The notes: a model not told the origin generated them from the sequence alone. DNA of 64,000 nucleotides from Ferrimicrobium sp. (GCA_022690815.1 JALCZJ010000001.1:62001-126000); one strand, 5' to 3'. Shown: positions 8,728-19,018, counted from the first letter of the stretch. Program-made: numbers and translations.

Positions 8728-11257
8728 CGAGTTGGTGACGGTTTCATTTGACGAACGTTCCTACGCTGTGCGTCAAGGGGTCAAGCTCATCGACGCTCTT
8801 GATGATGTAGGCATCCACGTACCGCGGTTCTGTTATCATCCACGGATGTCGGCGGTGGGCATGTGTCGCATGTGTCTCGTCGAGGTTAAGGGACCACGTG
8901 GAGTCTCGTTGCAGCCGTCGTGTTTCATCGACGTTGCCGATGGGATGGAGGTCTTCACGGAGTCGGACGCGGTGAAGAAGGCCCAACACGGCGTTCTCGA
9001 ATTTCTGTTGGCCAACCATCCGCTCGATTGCCCAGTCTGTGACAAGGGGGGTGAGTGTCCGCTGCAGGACCAGGCCTTTGCTCACGGGTCAGGGGAGACG
9101 CGCTTCGTCGAAGAGAAGCGACACTATGCCAAGCCGATTCCGATCTCGCGACTTATCAAACTAGATCGTGAACGTTGCATCCAGTGTGATCGTTGCACGC
9201 GGTTTGCTGATGAGGTTGCAGGTGAACCGCTCATCGATTTTGCTGGTCGTGGCGGAGCTTTGCGAATCTCGACCTTTTCGAAGATTGATTTCGACTCCTA
9301 CTTCTCTGGGAATGTTGCCCAAATCTGCCCTGTCGGCGCGCTGACCGCGACGCCATACCGGTTTAAGGCACGCCCTTGGGACTTGCTGCAGTCGGCCTCA
9401 ACTTGCACGGCGTGTGACCTGGGTTGCCAAGTCAGTCTTCAGTCGAGCCAAAATGAACTGACGCGAATGCTGGGTGTCGACTCCGATGCCATCAATCACA
9501 GTTGGCTCTGTGATCGCGGTCGCTTCTCCACGAGCGAGATCAACAACACCGAGGCCCGCATTGCGCGCCCTCGGCTCAAGGACCAGGACCAGACCATCGA
9601 GGTGTCGTGGACGAAGGCGTTGCGTGCTGCGGCGCTCAGTATCAAGACGACCATCGATAAGCGCGGGGCCTCGGCAGTTGGTGTGATTTCCAACGCCTCG
9701 TTGACGCTGGAAAACACCTACGCTTGGGCACAGCTTGCGAGTAACGTGATTCGAACCAACGCCGTCGATGGAGCGGCTGATGTGCGCACGGACGCTCGGT
9801 TGTTGCTGGCCAATCCAGCGTCGATCAACGAAGCGCTGGCGGCGAAGAAGTTGCTCCTCTTTAACGTCGACCCCAAGAACGAGTTACCGGTGTTACACCT
9901 GCGTCTACGGGCTGCGATACGCTCGGGGCTCGAGGTGATTGAGGTCAACACCTCTCCAACCGATCTGACCCCAATTGTGGGTCGCTCGATCACGTTAGAT
10001 CCGAGTCGTCTTGGGACCGTCATCGCCGAGGTTGGCCAGGCGGTTGGAGACGAGGACGGCGATGTTGTGGTGGTCGCAGGTTGTCGTGACCGCGGACTGG
10101 GAGCGGCACTCAATGCTCGATTACTCGCTGACCTCTTGGAGCGCCTGCCGCGGGCAAAGGTTTTGAGCGGAGTTGCTCGCGGGACCAATGCGTTGGCGGT
10201 TGGATTTAGCCCAAATGCACCCCAGGGGATTCGGGCATCGGATGGGGTGGTTCCGTCAATGGCGGCGGACGCCATCATTGCGGGTGCCCTCCGTGGTGAT
10301 TTTGGCGTACTGGTCGTGCTCGACAGTGATATCGCCGAACTCGGATTGTCTGAAGCGGATCTCGAGCTGTTGGCACAGCGGGTTACGCTGATTGTCGCCA
10401 GCTCCTTTGAGTCGACCACGACCCGACATGCCTCCATCGTCCTCCCGCTGAGTGCGTTTGGCGAAGAGCAAGGATCGACTCTTAACATCGAGTGGCGCCA
10501 CCTGCGTGTGGGCCGCCAGGTCGAGCCCGTCGGCCAGTCTCGGTCGGCATGGATGGTTGCGGCAGAGCTCGCCTCGATGCTCGGTGATGAGCTGCACTTC
10601 CTCACCTTGGCTGACATTATGCGCGAATTGAGTCAGTCGGGTGGGCTCCTTGAGGGGCTTAGCTACGAGTATTTTGCCGAGAGCCTGGACGGGCCGCTGT
10701 TGCCCCGGTCGCGCCACGAGGAGCGGGGTACCCCGCGCGTGCTCGATCCGATGGCTACTCCTGGTATCGCCTCTATCGACCGCCAAGGTGCCAATTTCGC
10801 AGCAGGGCGTGTTGTCGAGCCCACCTCGGCTACCGGCTATGGGTTGTCCGGTGGTGATTACCCGAAGGCACTAGCGGCCGGTGCTCGAGCTCTCGATTTG
10901 CCTGCGATCGCCCTTGACCCGCTTGCTGATGGAGAATATTGGCTGAGCCTAGTACCGCGACTCTATGATCCTTCTCCTGAACTGTTGGCGAATCCATTCC
11001 TCGCTGCGTCGGTTCGTGAACCGGTGTTGGCGCTGACGCCCAGACAGTGCGAGGAGTTGGGTCTACATGATATGGATCGTTGTCGAGTCAGTGGCGCCAC
11101 CGACGTCGAACTCGTGGTCACCTGCACGAAGGAGGTCGAGCCATCGAGCGTTGGAGACGTCCGGGTGCTGGTGGTCAATGGTGTGACTCCGACGACACTT
11201 GGTCTGTTGGGGGAACAGCCTTGGATCAAAGTAAGAGTGGAGAAGATCAATGGGTAG
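8720..11257 (+). CDS. nuoG: NADH-quinone oxidoreductase subunit G
   Basis: The 75-kDa iron-sulfur subunit, 845 residues from the ATG at 8720 (MPDELVTV), which has AAGGAAGG upstream; the frame stays open further upstream inside nuoF but that part is nuoF code in another frame. In order: a [2Fe-2S] ferredoxin domain (FCYHPRMSAVGMCRMCLVEV...PSC), a His/Cys [4Fe-4S] site (HPLDCPVCDKGGECPLQD), a further cluster set (CIQCDRCTRFADE...ICPVGALT; TCTACDLGCQ...WLCDRGRF), then a molybdopterin-oxidoreductase-like domain that binds no cofactor in complex I. It overlaps nuoF and nuoH by 8 bases each. Confidence 0.97.
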   Translation: MPDELVTVSFDERSYAVRQGVKLIDALDDVGIHVPRFCYHPRMSAVGMCRMCLVEVKGPRGVSLQPSCFIDVADGMEVFTESDAVKKAQHGVLEFLLANHPLDCPVCDKGGECPLQDQAFAHGSGETRFVEEKRHYAKPIPISRLIKLDRERCIQCDRCTRFADEVAGEPLIDFAGRGGALRISTFSKIDFDSYFSGNVAQICPVGALTATPYRFKARPWDLLQSASTCTACDLGCQVSLQSSQNELTRMLGVDSDAINHSWLCDRGRFSTSEINNTEARIARPRLKDQDQTIEVSWTKALRAAALSIKTTIDKRGASAVGVISNASLTLENTYAWAQLASNVIRTNAVDGAADVRTDARLLLANPASINEALAAKKLLLFNVDPKNELPVLHLRLRAAIRSGLEVIEVNTSPTDLTPIVGRSITLDPSRLGTVIAEVGQAVGDEDGDVVVVAGCRDRGLGAALNARLLADLLERLPRAKVLSGVARGTNALAVGFSPNAPQGIRASDGVVPSMAADAIIAGALRGDFGVLVVLDSDIAELGLSEADLELLAQRVTLIVASSFESTTTRHASIVLPLSAFGEEQGSTLNIEWRHLRVGRQVEPVGQSRSAWMVAAELASMLGDELHFLTLADIMRELSQSGGLLEGLSYEYFAESLDGPLLPRSRHEERGTPRVLDPMATPGIASIDRQGANFAAGRVVEPTSATGYGLSGGDYPKALAAGARALDLPAIALDPLADGEYWLSLVPRLYDPSPELLANPFLAASVREPVLALTPRQCEELGLHDMDRCRVSGATDVELVVTCTKEVEPSSVGDVRVLVVNGVTPTTLGLLGEQPWIKVRVEKING

Positions 11258-12476
11258 AGATCCATTACTGGCGGGCCATATCGGATGGATCGTTGTTCTG
11301 ATCGTCGTTATCAAAGTGATTGTCGCCTTCATCGTGATGATGGTGTCGGTTTTGCTTGCGATCTGGATCGAGCGCAAGGTCATCTCAGACATGCAGAACC
11401 GGATTGGTCCCAACAGAGCTGGGCCGTTCGGTATCCTCCAGAGCTTGGCTGACGGCATCAAGCTGTTCTTCAAGGAGGATCTCGTCCCCGAGCGCTCGGA
11501 TAAGTTCATCTTCAAGCTCGCTCCGTATCTATCGCTGATCCCTGCGTTCTTGACCTTTACCCTGGTGCCGATTGGTGGCATCGTGCATATCTTTGGGCAC
11601 ACCACTGAGCTCCAGGTAGCCGATCCACCGATCGGTATTCTGTTGCTCCTCGCGATGTCGTCGATCTCGGTCTACGGTGTCATGCTGGCCGGTTGGTCTT
11701 CTGGGTCGAAGTATCCGCTGATTGGATCGGTGCGTGCTTCGGCGCAGATGATCTCGTATGAGGCTGCGATGGGCTTGTCAATCGCGTCAGTCGTGTTGTT
11801 GACCGGATCGCTCTCGACGCGCAACATGGTCAGCCAGCAACTGGGTACCTTCTTGGGTTTTATCCCTCATTGGAATATCATTCGACTCGGGGTCATCCCG
11901 TTCCTAGTCTTTATCATTGCGATCACCGCTGAGGTTAACCGACCGCCATTTGACCTTGTAGAAGCCGAACAAGAGCTCGTTGGTGGTTTCCATACCGAGT
12001 ATTCCTCGATTCGTTTTGCGCTGTTTTACCTGGCGGAATACCTCAACACCATCACGATGTCGGCGATTATGGTCACCATGTTCTTCGGTGGTCCGGATGG
12101 GCCAGATCCGAGTTTTCTGCACTGGCTTTGGCCGATCATCTGGTTTATCGTCAAAACCGCCATCTTCTTTTTGATCTATGTCTGGTTTCGTGCGGCGCTT
12201 CCTCGGCTCCGATATGACCAGCTCATGGATCTCGGTTGGAAGGTCTTGATTCCGGTTATGCTGGTGTGGCTCCTGGTGGTGGCTGGTATGCGTGTGTCGC
12301 GTCCGCTTGGGTTTGCGCTCGTCGGCCTCGGCATCCTGGGGGGGTTGCTGTTGTACCGGGCGATTGCCGTGGGCCGGGCCCGAAGTACGACTCAGGAGTT
12401 GGCGCGCCCCTCACGTGCGCAACCGGCTCAGTTGGATCCACCACTCGATGGGAGGGAGGACCATGGGGATTCTTAG
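11250..12476 (+). CDS. nuoH: NADH-quinone oxidoreductase subunit H
   Basis: Membrane subunit (ND1) that anchors the peripheral arm and forms the quinone entry path. Signatures are IERKVISDMQNRIGPNRAGP in the first loop, LADGIKLFFKEDLVP, and EVNRPPFDLVEAEQELVGGF followed by HTEYSSIRFALFYLAEY. Eight or so hydrophobic helices are evident. A polar C-terminal tail of about 35 residues, rich in Arg, Ala and Pro, is unusual but not striking. It overlaps both neighbours. Confidence 0.98.
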   Translation: MGRDPLLAGHIGWIVVLIVVIKVIVAFIVMMVSVLLAIWIERKVISDMQNRIGPNRAGPFGILQSLADGIKLFFKEDLVPERSDKFIFKLAPYLSLIPAFLTFTLVPIGGIVHIFGHTTELQVADPPIGILLLLAMSSISVYGVMLAGWSSGSKYPLIGSVRASAQMISYEAAMGLSIASVVLLTGSLSTRNMVSQQLGTFLGFIPHWNIIRLGVIPFLVFIIAITAEVNRPPFDLVEAEQELVGGFHTEYSSIRFALFYLAEYLNTITMSAIMVTMFFGGPDGPDPSFLHWLWPIIWFIVKTAIFFLIYVWFRAALPRLRYDQLMDLGWKVLIPVMLVWLLVVAGMRVSRPLGFALVGLGILGGLLLYRAIAVGRARSTTQELARPSRAQPAQLDPPLDGREDHGDS

Positions 12477-13146
12477 TGGCTTAGGAGGCTTCAAAGTAAC
12501 CTTGAAGCAAGTGGGCGAGCCCCGGGTTACCCGGCAGTACCCAGAGGAGAAGCGTCCAAAACCGCCCCGTTTCCACGGGCGCCATGTACTGAATCGTTAT
12601 CCAGATGGGATGGAGAAGTGCATCGGTTGCGAGCTCTGTGCTGGAGTTTGCCCAGCGCGATGCATCTACGTACGTGGAGCAGATAACGATCCGGATGCGC
12701 CGGTCTCGCCGGGGGAACGTTATGGGTTTGTCTATGAGATCAACTACCTGCGCTGCATTCACTGCGATCTCTGTGTCGAGGCGTGCCCGACCGAGGCCAT
12801 CACCGAGTCCAAGATGTTTGAGTTCTCGTTTACCAGCCGGGAGGATGCTATCTACACCAAGGCTGAGTTGGTCGTCGACGAAGAAGGCCACCCTCGTCGT
12901 ACGCCCTTCGAGGATTGGCATGACGACGATGAGGAAGATACGTCCGGGTGGGTTCGTGCCACGGCGCCGTCAGGCGACCCGAATTTTGAGGGTGTTGTTG
13001 GCTGGTCTGGCGAGCTGGGCCATGGAGTGCGCTTGCCAGAACGTGGTCAGTCGGATATCTCGGAGGACGAGATGTCAGCGGTGTTTCGGCTTCGCGATGT
13101 CTTAGCGGATCGAATCTCACGAAAGATCGGAGGAAAGGTCTGGTGA
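12463..13146 (+). CDS. nuoI: NADH-quinone oxidoreductase subunit I (2 x [4Fe-4S])
   Basis: Ferredoxin-like subunit with clusters N6a and N6b. The two ligand sets are CIGCELCAGVCPARCIYV and CIHCDLCVEACPTEAI. The start is the ATG at 12463, with GGAGGGAGGA just upstream. The frame is open further upstream inside nuoH but only in shadow code. At 227 residues it is longer than many NuoI because of an acidic C-terminal part (DWHDDDEEDT...) after the ferredoxin fold, as in other actinobacteria. It overlaps the nuoJ GTG. Confidence 0.97.
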   Translation: MGILSGLGGFKVTLKQVGEPRVTRQYPEEKRPKPPRFHGRHVLNRYPDGMEKCIGCELCAGVCPARCIYVRGADNDPDAPVSPGERYGFVYEINYLRCIHCDLCVEACPTEAITESKMFEFSFTSREDAIYTKAELVVDEEGHPRRTPFEDWHDDDEEDTSGWVRATAPSGDPNFEGVVGWSGELGHGVRLPERGQSDISEDEMSAVFRLRDVLADRISRKIGGKVW

Positions 13147-13730
13147 TCGCTACTGTTATCTCGGTTCCCCAGCTCATCGTCTTTGTCGTCGCGGTCGTGA
13201 TTATCGCCGTCGGTGGTGTTGGGCTCTTGAGCGCACGCTACCCGGTGCATGCGGCGTTGTTCCTTGTGATGACGCTCTTTGGGGTGGCGATTCTCTTTAT
13301 TGAGGAGGGCGCCGAGTTTTTGGCGGCGGTGCAGGTTGTCGTGTACGCTGGCGCCGTGGTCGTTCTTTTCTTGTTCGTGATCATGCTGCTTGGCGTGGAT
13401 CGAGAGGAGATTGCAAGCTTTGCCGGAGACACGGTCCGTATCGTGCTCGCTGGTGTAGGCGTGGTGTTGATTCTTGCGGAGCTCTTCATTGTTGCAACTG
13501 GCGCGTGGGCTACCGGGGCACACTCCGCGGCGGGCAAACTCGATGCCGGGTCCAACATCGGCGTGCTTGCACGCTCTGTCTTTACCACCTATCTACTGCC
13601 GTTCGAACTGACGGCGGCACTCTTGGTCATCGCAGTTGTCGGGGCCGTGATCTTGTCGGGCAGGATGAATGCGGCAACTGGGGTTACCGAACCGGCTCGT
13701 GGGGGAGAGAACCTGGAGGTAGAGCGGTGA
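13143..13730 (+). CDS. nuoJ: NADH-quinone oxidoreductase subunit J
   Basis: Membrane subunit (ND6) with five hydrophobic helices. The conserved region is [22 protein letters not shown] and [24 protein letters not shown], which matches the ND6 helix 3 with its pi-bulge motif. GTG start at 13143 overlaps the nuoI stop by 4 bases; its own stop overlaps the nuoK GTG. Length 195 residues is in range. Confidence 0.96.
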   Translation: MIATVISVPQLIVFVVAVVIIAVGGVGLLSARYPVHAALFLVMTLFGVAILFIEEGAEFLAAVQVVVYAGAVVVLFLFVIMLLGVDREEIASFAGDTVRIVLAGVGVVLILAELFIVATGAWATGAHSAAGKLDAGSNIGVLARSVFTTYLLPFELTAALLVIAVVGAVILSGRMNAATGVTEPARGGENLEVER

Positions 13731-14032
13731 CAATTCCCGGGAGTTGGTACCTCGTCGTCGCGGCGTTGCTCTTTGGGTTAGGGACGTTCGGAGTGTTGAC
13801 GCGGCGCAACGTGATCGTCATGTTCATGTCGGTCGAGTTGATGCTCAACGCCGTCAACCTGACGTTTGTGACGTATGCGAGAATGCTCAACGATGTCGGT
13901 GGGCAGATCGCGGTCTTTTTTGTGCTCGTCGTTGCGGCCGCTGAGGTGGTTGTTGGACTAGGAATCATTGTCGCAATTTTCCGTCATCGGGCCACCATTA
14001 CCGTCGATGATATCTCGAGTTTGAAGGGCTAG
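13727..14032 (+). CDS. nuoK: NADH-quinone oxidoreductase subunit K
   Basis: Small antiporter-like membrane subunit (ND4L), 101 residues from the GTG at 13727, which overlaps the nuoJ stop and has GGAGGT at 13715-13720. Three helices are visible. The two membrane glutamates used in proton transfer are in [13 protein letters not shown] and [12 protein letters not shown]. The frame is open upstream only as nuoJ shadow. Confidence 0.97.
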   Translation: MTIPGSWYLVVAALLFGLGTFGVLTRRNVIVMFMSVELMLNAVNLTFVTYARMLNDVGGQIAVFFVLVVAAAEVVVGLGIIVAIFRHRATITVDDISSLKG

Positions 14033-14034
14033 AC

Positions 14035-15912
14035 ATGGTTGTTTTGGGTTTGGTGATCGGCTTCCCGCTGGTCGGGTTTCTTATCCTCCTGGCCTTTGGG
14101 AAGCGGATGGGGGATCCTGGGGCGGGTTGGTTCGGTACCATCGCGGTCGCCTCGAGTTTCATCGCGGCCATCGCAACATGGATCGTTCTCCTCACCAAGC
14201 ATGGGTCCCACCGCACGCAGGTTCTTCATCTCTTTAGCTGGTTCCATGCCGGTGCGTTCCAGGTCAACTTCGCATTTCGAGCCGACCCTCTCTCGGTGGT
14301 GATGATCCTGTTCGTCACCGGGGTGGCTGCGCTGATTCATCTGTACTCGATTGGCTACATGAAACGTGATGCTCGGTTCCACCAGTTTTTCATCTACCTC
14401 AACCTGTTTGTGTTCTCCATGCTGGTCCTCGTTACCGCCAACAACCTGCCGTTAACCTTCCTCGGCTGGGAAGGTGTTGGCGCATGCTCATACTGGCTGA
14501 TCTCATTTTGGTTTGAGCGACCCAGTGCTGCTTCCGCGGGCAAGAAGGCATTCATCATCAACAGGATTGGCGACATGGGGTTCATGCTCGGTACCTTCCT
14601 GGTATTTCTCAACTTCCATTCGGTCAGCTACTCGACGGTGTTACCTGAGGCACATCGACTTCCTACGGGAACGGCCGAGGCGATTGCACTGCTGTTCTTC
14701 TTGGCTGCGGCCGGTAAGTCTGCGCAGCTACCGCTGTTTACCTGGCTGTTAGACGCGATGGAAGGTCCGACCCCCGTGTCGGCACTCATCCACGCGGCGA
14801 CGATGGTAACAGCAGGTGTTTACCTCATGGCAAGGCTTGCGCCAATACTGTCGCTAGCACATGCCGCCTCCTTTACGATCGCGATCATCGGTGTCATTAC
14901 TGCGTTTGTAGCTGCCATGGCGGCGACGTCACAGACGGACATCAAGAAGATCGTGGCGTTTTCGACGGTCAGCCAGCTCGGTTACATGATGTTAGGTATT
15001 GGCACCGGAGCCTATGTCGCCGCCATCTTCTTGATGGTGACACACGCGTTCTATAAGGCGCTCATCTTCCTCTCGTCCGGTTCGGTTATTCACTCACTCG
15101 ACAATGAACAGAGCATCCGTCGTATGGGCGCGTTGGCGAAGTTGATGCCGATAACCGCCTGGACCATGATTATCGCGTGGTTGTCCATCGCTGGCGTCCC
15201 GCCGTTCTCGGGTTTCTTCTCCAAGGGTTCTATTCTCGAGGACGCTTTTGGGCGCAATGAAGTACTGTGGGTAGTCGGTGTCGTGACTGCTCTTTTGACC
15301 GCCTACTACATGGGTCGATTGGTCTTTGTCGTGTTCTACGGCAATGCCCGGTGGCAGGAGGTTACCCATGGACATGAGCCGCACGAATCTCCTCGGGTGA
15401 TGACGATCCCCCTCATCGTGTTGGCGGTGGCGGCGGCAATTGCTGGACTCCTTAACCTGCCCTATTCAGGCCTACGCTTTCTCCACGATTGGCTGTCACC
15501 GGTCTTTGGATCAGCGCTTGTGAACTATCCGCTCTCGACGTCGGAGAAGATCTTGCTGCCTGCTACTGATGCTGTGGTGGCACTGCTAGGCGTTTTCCTC
15601 GCATGGCGCTTGTGGAGGAGTCATTCGGAACGCAAAGCCCTCGAACCCACGGTGCTCTTTAAGGGCTGGTACGTTGACACCTTCTACGATCGAACCTTCG
15701 CTCGGGGAGGGACAGCGCTGGCCAAGCTTGGTGATCGAGTGGTGGATCCGACCATCATCGATGGAGCCGTTGGCGGGGTGGCATGGACCTTTCGTTGGAT
15801 TGGAGGGCTCGGACGAAAAGTGCAGTCTGGGCTGGTGCGTAGCTACCTCCTGATCATGATCGCTGGGATAGTGGTCATACTGACTTATGTGCTCGTGGGC
15901 GCGGCGCGGTAG
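14035..15912 (+). CDS. nuoL: NADH-quinone oxidoreductase subunit L
   Basis: Large distal antiporter-like proton-pumping subunit (ND5), 625 residues. The N-terminal ND5 part (ADPLSVVMILFVTGVAALIHLYSIGYM) and the antiporter core are clear: LGWEGVGACSYWLISFW with the key Glu, the lysine/histidine region AAAGKSAQLPLFTWLLDAMEGPTPVSALIHAATMV (split here), and TDIKKIVAFSTVSQLGYM. The lateral helix at the C-terminus is present. The start is 2 bases after nuoK. Confidence 0.98.
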   Translation: MVVLGLVIGFPLVGFLILLAFGKRMGDPGAGWFGTIAVASSFIAAIATWIVLLTKHGSHRTQVLHLFSWFHAGAFQVNFAFRADPLSVVMILFVTGVAALIHLYSIGYMKRDARFHQFFIYLNLFVFSMLVLVTANNLPLTFLGWEGVGACSYWLISFWFERPSAASAGKKAFIINRIGDMGFMLGTFLVFLNFHSVSYSTVLPEAHRLPTGTAEAIALLFFLAAAGKSAQLPLFTWLLDAMEGPTPVSALIHAATMVTAGVYLMARLAPILSLAHAASFTIAIIGVITAFVAAMAATSQTDIKKIVAFSTVSQLGYMMLGIGTGAYVAAIFLMVTHAFYKALIFLSSGSVIHSLDNEQSIRRMGALAKLMPITAWTMIIAWLSIAGVPPFSGFFSKGSILEDAFGRNEVLWVVGVVTALLTAYYMGRLVFVVFYGNARWQEVTHGHEPHESPRVMTIPLIVLAVAAAIAGLLNLPYSGLRFLHDWLSPVFGSALVNYPLSTSEKILLPATDAVVALLGVFLAWRLWRSHSERKALEPTVLFKGWYVDTFYDRTFARGGTALAKLGDRVVDPTIIDGAVGGVAWTFRWIGGLGRKVQSGLVRSYLLIMIAGIVVILTYVLVGAAR

Positions 15913-15923
15913 AGAGGAATTCG

Positions 15924-17459
15924 ATGACCTTACTCGATTGGCTGATTGCACTTCCTGCACTTGGGGCGCTGGTGGTGCCCATGATGTCGCTGCCGCCGGA
16001 GAACCAGAAACTCATTCGCTACTTTGGGATTGCGATCTCGTTGGTTGAGCTCGCGCTCGCGATTGGCATGGCGGTGTCATTCAAGCTGCACACCAGCGGC
16101 TACCAGTTTGTCACCAAAGTTCACTGGATCGGTGCTTTTGGTATCGCCTGGTATTTGGGGGCGGACGGCATTTCGCTCGTCTTAGTCCTCTTGACGGCGG
16201 TTCTCTTTGCGATCGCCATGTTCGCGATGAAGGGTGTTAAAGATTATCGGGCCTATGTTGGATGGATGTTGCTCCTTGAGGCGGCGTGTATGGGGAGTTT
16301 TACCGCCCTTGACCTCTTCCTCTTCTTTGTCTTCTTCGAGTTGACTTTAGTTCCAAGCTATTTTCTCATCTCGGATTTCGGTTTGGGTGCCTCCGGGCGG
16401 GCTGCGATCAAATTCTTTGTGTACACCTTTGCCGGCTCGGCGTTTTTGCTGGTCGGGATCGTCTCCCTCGTTTTTATCCACGATCACCAGACCGGACATC
16501 TCACCTTCTCATTGCCAGCGTTGATGCACACCAGGTTGCCCAAAGATACCGCTATTTTGTTGTTCTTCGCGTTCGCGATAGCGTTCGCTGTGAAGACGCC
16601 GATTTTTCCGTTCCATACATGGTCGCCTGATACCTATCGTTCCGCTCCGATACCCGCAGTGGTCATTTTGGCTGGTGTGATGGCCAAGCTCGGCGCCTAT
16701 GGCCTGATTAGGTTCGACCTCGAGCTCTTCCCGGCCACATCAAGAGAGCTCGCTTGGTTGATGCTCACCTTGGGGGTGGTTGGTATTCTTTACGGCGCGA
16801 TTGTCGCGGCGGGAGAACGTGATCTGGGCCGAATGGTGGCGTACTCGTCGCTCTCACACATGGGGTTTATCGTTCTTGGAATCTTCGCGTTCTCCACAGA
16901 GGCGTTGTCGGGCGCCACACTCCAAATGGTCAACCATGGTATTTATACGGCGGCCATCTTCTTGTTGCTGGGGATGATTTACGAGCGGCGTGGAACGCTC
17001 GACATGAACAAACTTGGTGGCCTCCAGAAGAAGGCTCCAATCTTTGCAGCCGTGTTCATCCTGGTCGTGATGGGCATGATCGGACTCCCGGGCCTCAATG
17101 GATTCGTGGGCGAGTTCCTCATCTTGATCGGGACGTTCATCACCCACCGCTGGTGGGCAGTGGTCGCCGTGTTGGGGGTCGTGTTGAGTGCGGTGTATCT
17201 GCTCTGGGCCTATCAGCGAGTCTTCCACGGAGAGCTGAAGGACGATCGGAGCTTTCGCGACTTGGCTCCTCGTGAAGCGCTGTTGTTGTTGCCGCTGCTT
17301 GCGCTCATCGTCTTCCTTGGCATCTATCCGATACCGTTGTTGAATCGCATTAATCCAACCACATCGGCTATTGTCCACCACGTAGCCACAGCGCCTGCGC
17401 TCACGAATTCGGGGACGCCGTCGGCGGTGGTGTCAAGCGTAACTGGAGGGACAAAGTAG
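15924..17459 (+). CDS. nuoM: NADH-quinone oxidoreductase subunit M
   Basis: Antiporter-like proton-pumping subunit (ND4), 511 residues. Conserved parts are LFFVFFELTLVPSYFLI with the helix-5 Glu, AFAVKTPIFPFHTWSPDTY with the central Lys, AIVAAGERDLGRMVAYSSLSHMGFI, and GLPGLNGFVGEFLI. ATG start with AGAGAGGAATTCG upstream, 11 bases after nuoL. Its stop shares one base with the nuoN GTG. Confidence 0.98.
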   Translation: MTLLDWLIALPALGALVVPMMSLPPENQKLIRYFGIAISLVELALAIGMAVSFKLHTSGYQFVTKVHWIGAFGIAWYLGADGISLVLVLLTAVLFAIAMFAMKGVKDYRAYVGWMLLLEAACMGSFTALDLFLFFVFFELTLVPSYFLISDFGLGASGRAAIKFFVYTFAGSAFLLVGIVSLVFIHDHQTGHLTFSLPALMHTRLPKDTAILLFFAFAIAFAVKTPIFPFHTWSPDTYRSAPIPAVVILAGVMAKLGAYGLIRFDLELFPATSRELAWLMLTLGVVGILYGAIVAAGERDLGRMVAYSSLSHMGFIVLGIFAFSTEALSGATLQMVNHGIYTAAIFLLLGMIYERRGTLDMNKLGGLQKKAPIFAAVFILVVMGMIGLPGLNGFVGEFLILIGTFITHRWWAVVAVLGVVLSAVYLLWAYQRVFHGELKDDRSFRDLAPREALLLLPLLALIVFLGIYPIPLLNRINPTTSAIVHHVATAPALTNSGTPSAVVSSVTGGTK

Positions 17460-19018
17460 TGTTTGGGACCCTGGTGTCACAGTTGCCGATCAGGCTGCCA
17501 GCGATCTCGTATCAGGCGATTGCGCCAGAGATTATCCTGTTCGGTGCCGCGCTGGTCGTGTTGGCGCTCTCGGCTACGATCGGTCGACGGGAGCGTCCTG
17601 AGATCTATCGAGGGATCGGACTGCTTGCGGCCGCTGGAGAGGTGGCGTGGTCTGCTAATCTGTTGCGTTTGGTCGATAAGCACGGGCCATCGCTTGCTAT
17701 TGCCGGTGCGATCTCCAACGATGGGTTTTCTGCCGTGGTGGCCATCATCGTCGGCGTTGCCCTTTTCTTGACGATGTTGATCGGACCTGGCTTTGTGGAG
17801 TCGGTGGCCGGCAGAGGACCCGAGTTCGCGACGCTTCTGCTGATCTCGGCGACCGGGGCTGTCGTGATGGCGCAGGCCAACGACCTGATCGTCATCTTTC
17901 TCGGGTTGGAGATTCTCTCGATTGCCCTCTACATCATGGTCGGCTTTCGATTGCGCGACGGACTCTCCCGGGAGGCGGCGTTTAAATACTTTATCCTTGG
18001 CGGATTCTCCTCTGCGGTGTTCCTCTACGGTGTTGCCCTCGTCTATGGCGCAACTGGTTCGACCGACCTGGTCAAGATCGGTGCCTTTCTCTCCTCCCAC
18101 GTACTGATCAACAATGGAGTGCTGCTCTTTGGTATTGCGTTGATTTTGGTAGGTTTTGGCTTCAAGGTCTCTGCGGTCCCGTTCCACGTCTGGTCGCCCG
18201 ATGTCTATCAAGGTGCGCCGACGTCGGTGACTGGTTACATGGCGGCGATGGCCAAGATCGCGGCCTTTGCGGCGTTGCTTCGGGTGTTGACCGTCGCATT
18301 CCATCTACAACTGGACTACTGGCGTCCGATCGTGATCGCACTTGCGATTCTATCGTTGTTCTTTGGTGCCGTTTTTGCCTTGCGCCAGCGCGAGATCAAG
18401 CGGATGCTGGCCTACTCCTCCATCAATCATGCCGGGTTTATCCTTCTCGGGGTCTTGGCTGCCACCAGTGGCGGCGTCCGTGATTCACTGTTCTACCTCG
18501 CCGCCTACTCGGTGATGGTGATCGGAACCTTCGGATTGATCTCTTTGGTGCAACTCGACCTCAACAAGACAGAGGGTGGACTCTCGCTGGGAGACGTGCG
18601 TGGGCTAGGACGGCGGCGGCCGGCTGTCGCGGTGTTGTTAGCGATCTTGGTGCTGGCCCAGGCTGGTGCTCCCTTCACCAGCGGATTTATCGCCAAGTTC
18701 TCCGTCATCACTGCCGTGATCTCGGTGAATGAGTACTGGATTGCAGTGGTTGCGATGGTGACCGCAGCCATCGCGGTGGCGTTCTACCTACGGCTGACGC
18801 TCGCTCTGTTTGCAAGAGACGATGCCGAGGTCGGAGCTGGAGATGCACTCTACCCAGCCGTTGTCCGAGGTGGCAGCGATGAGGGCAGCCGATTGTCGCG
18901 GGCTTCGCTGGTTCCGATTTGGATTGGCATTTGGGCTTCTGTTGCGATCACCGTTTTTTTCGGAGTGTTCCCTACGTTGTTGTTGAACCTTGTTGGGAAG
19001 GGGAAGATCTTCTATTAG
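17459..19018 (+). CDS. nuoN: NADH-quinone oxidoreductase subunit N
   Basis: Third antiporter-like subunit (ND2), last gene of the operon. VIFLGLEILSIALYIMVGF holds the membrane Glu, FKVSAVPFHVWSPDVYQGAPTSVTGYMA the central Lys and conserved loop, and REIKRMLAYSSINHAGFIL the helix-12 region. The GTG start overlaps the nuoM stop by one base, so coupling is likely. No strong terminator is visible in the 120 bases after the gene. Confidence 0.98.
   Translation: MFGTLVSQLPIRLPAISYQAIAPEIILFGAALVVLALSATIGRRERPEIYRGIGLLAAAGEVAWSANLLRLVDKHGPSLAIAGAISNDGFSAVVAIIVGVALFLTMLIGPGFVESVAGRGPEFATLLLISATGAVVMAQANDLIVIFLGLEILSIALYIMVGFRLRDGLSREAAFKYFILGGFSSAVFLYGVALVYGATGSTDLVKIGAFLSSHVLINNGVLLFGIALILVGFGFKVSAVPFHVWSPDVYQGAPTSVTGYMAAMAKIAAFAALLRVLTVAFHLQLDYWRPIVIALAILSLFFGAVFALRQREIKRMLAYSSINHAGFILLGVLAATSGGVRDSLFYLAAYSVMVIGTFGLISLVQLDLNKTEGGLSLGDVRGLGRRRPAVAVLLAILVLAQAGAPFTSGFIAKFSVITAVISVNEYWIAVVAMVTAAIAVAFYLRLTLALFARDDAEVGAGDALYPAVVRGGSDEGSRLSRASLVPIWIGIWASVAITVFFGVFPTLLLNLVGKGKIFY

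Noticed and set aside
9718-10617. 299-codon minus-strand open frame within nuoG
   Set aside because: Ser/Arg/Ala-rich shadow without family features.
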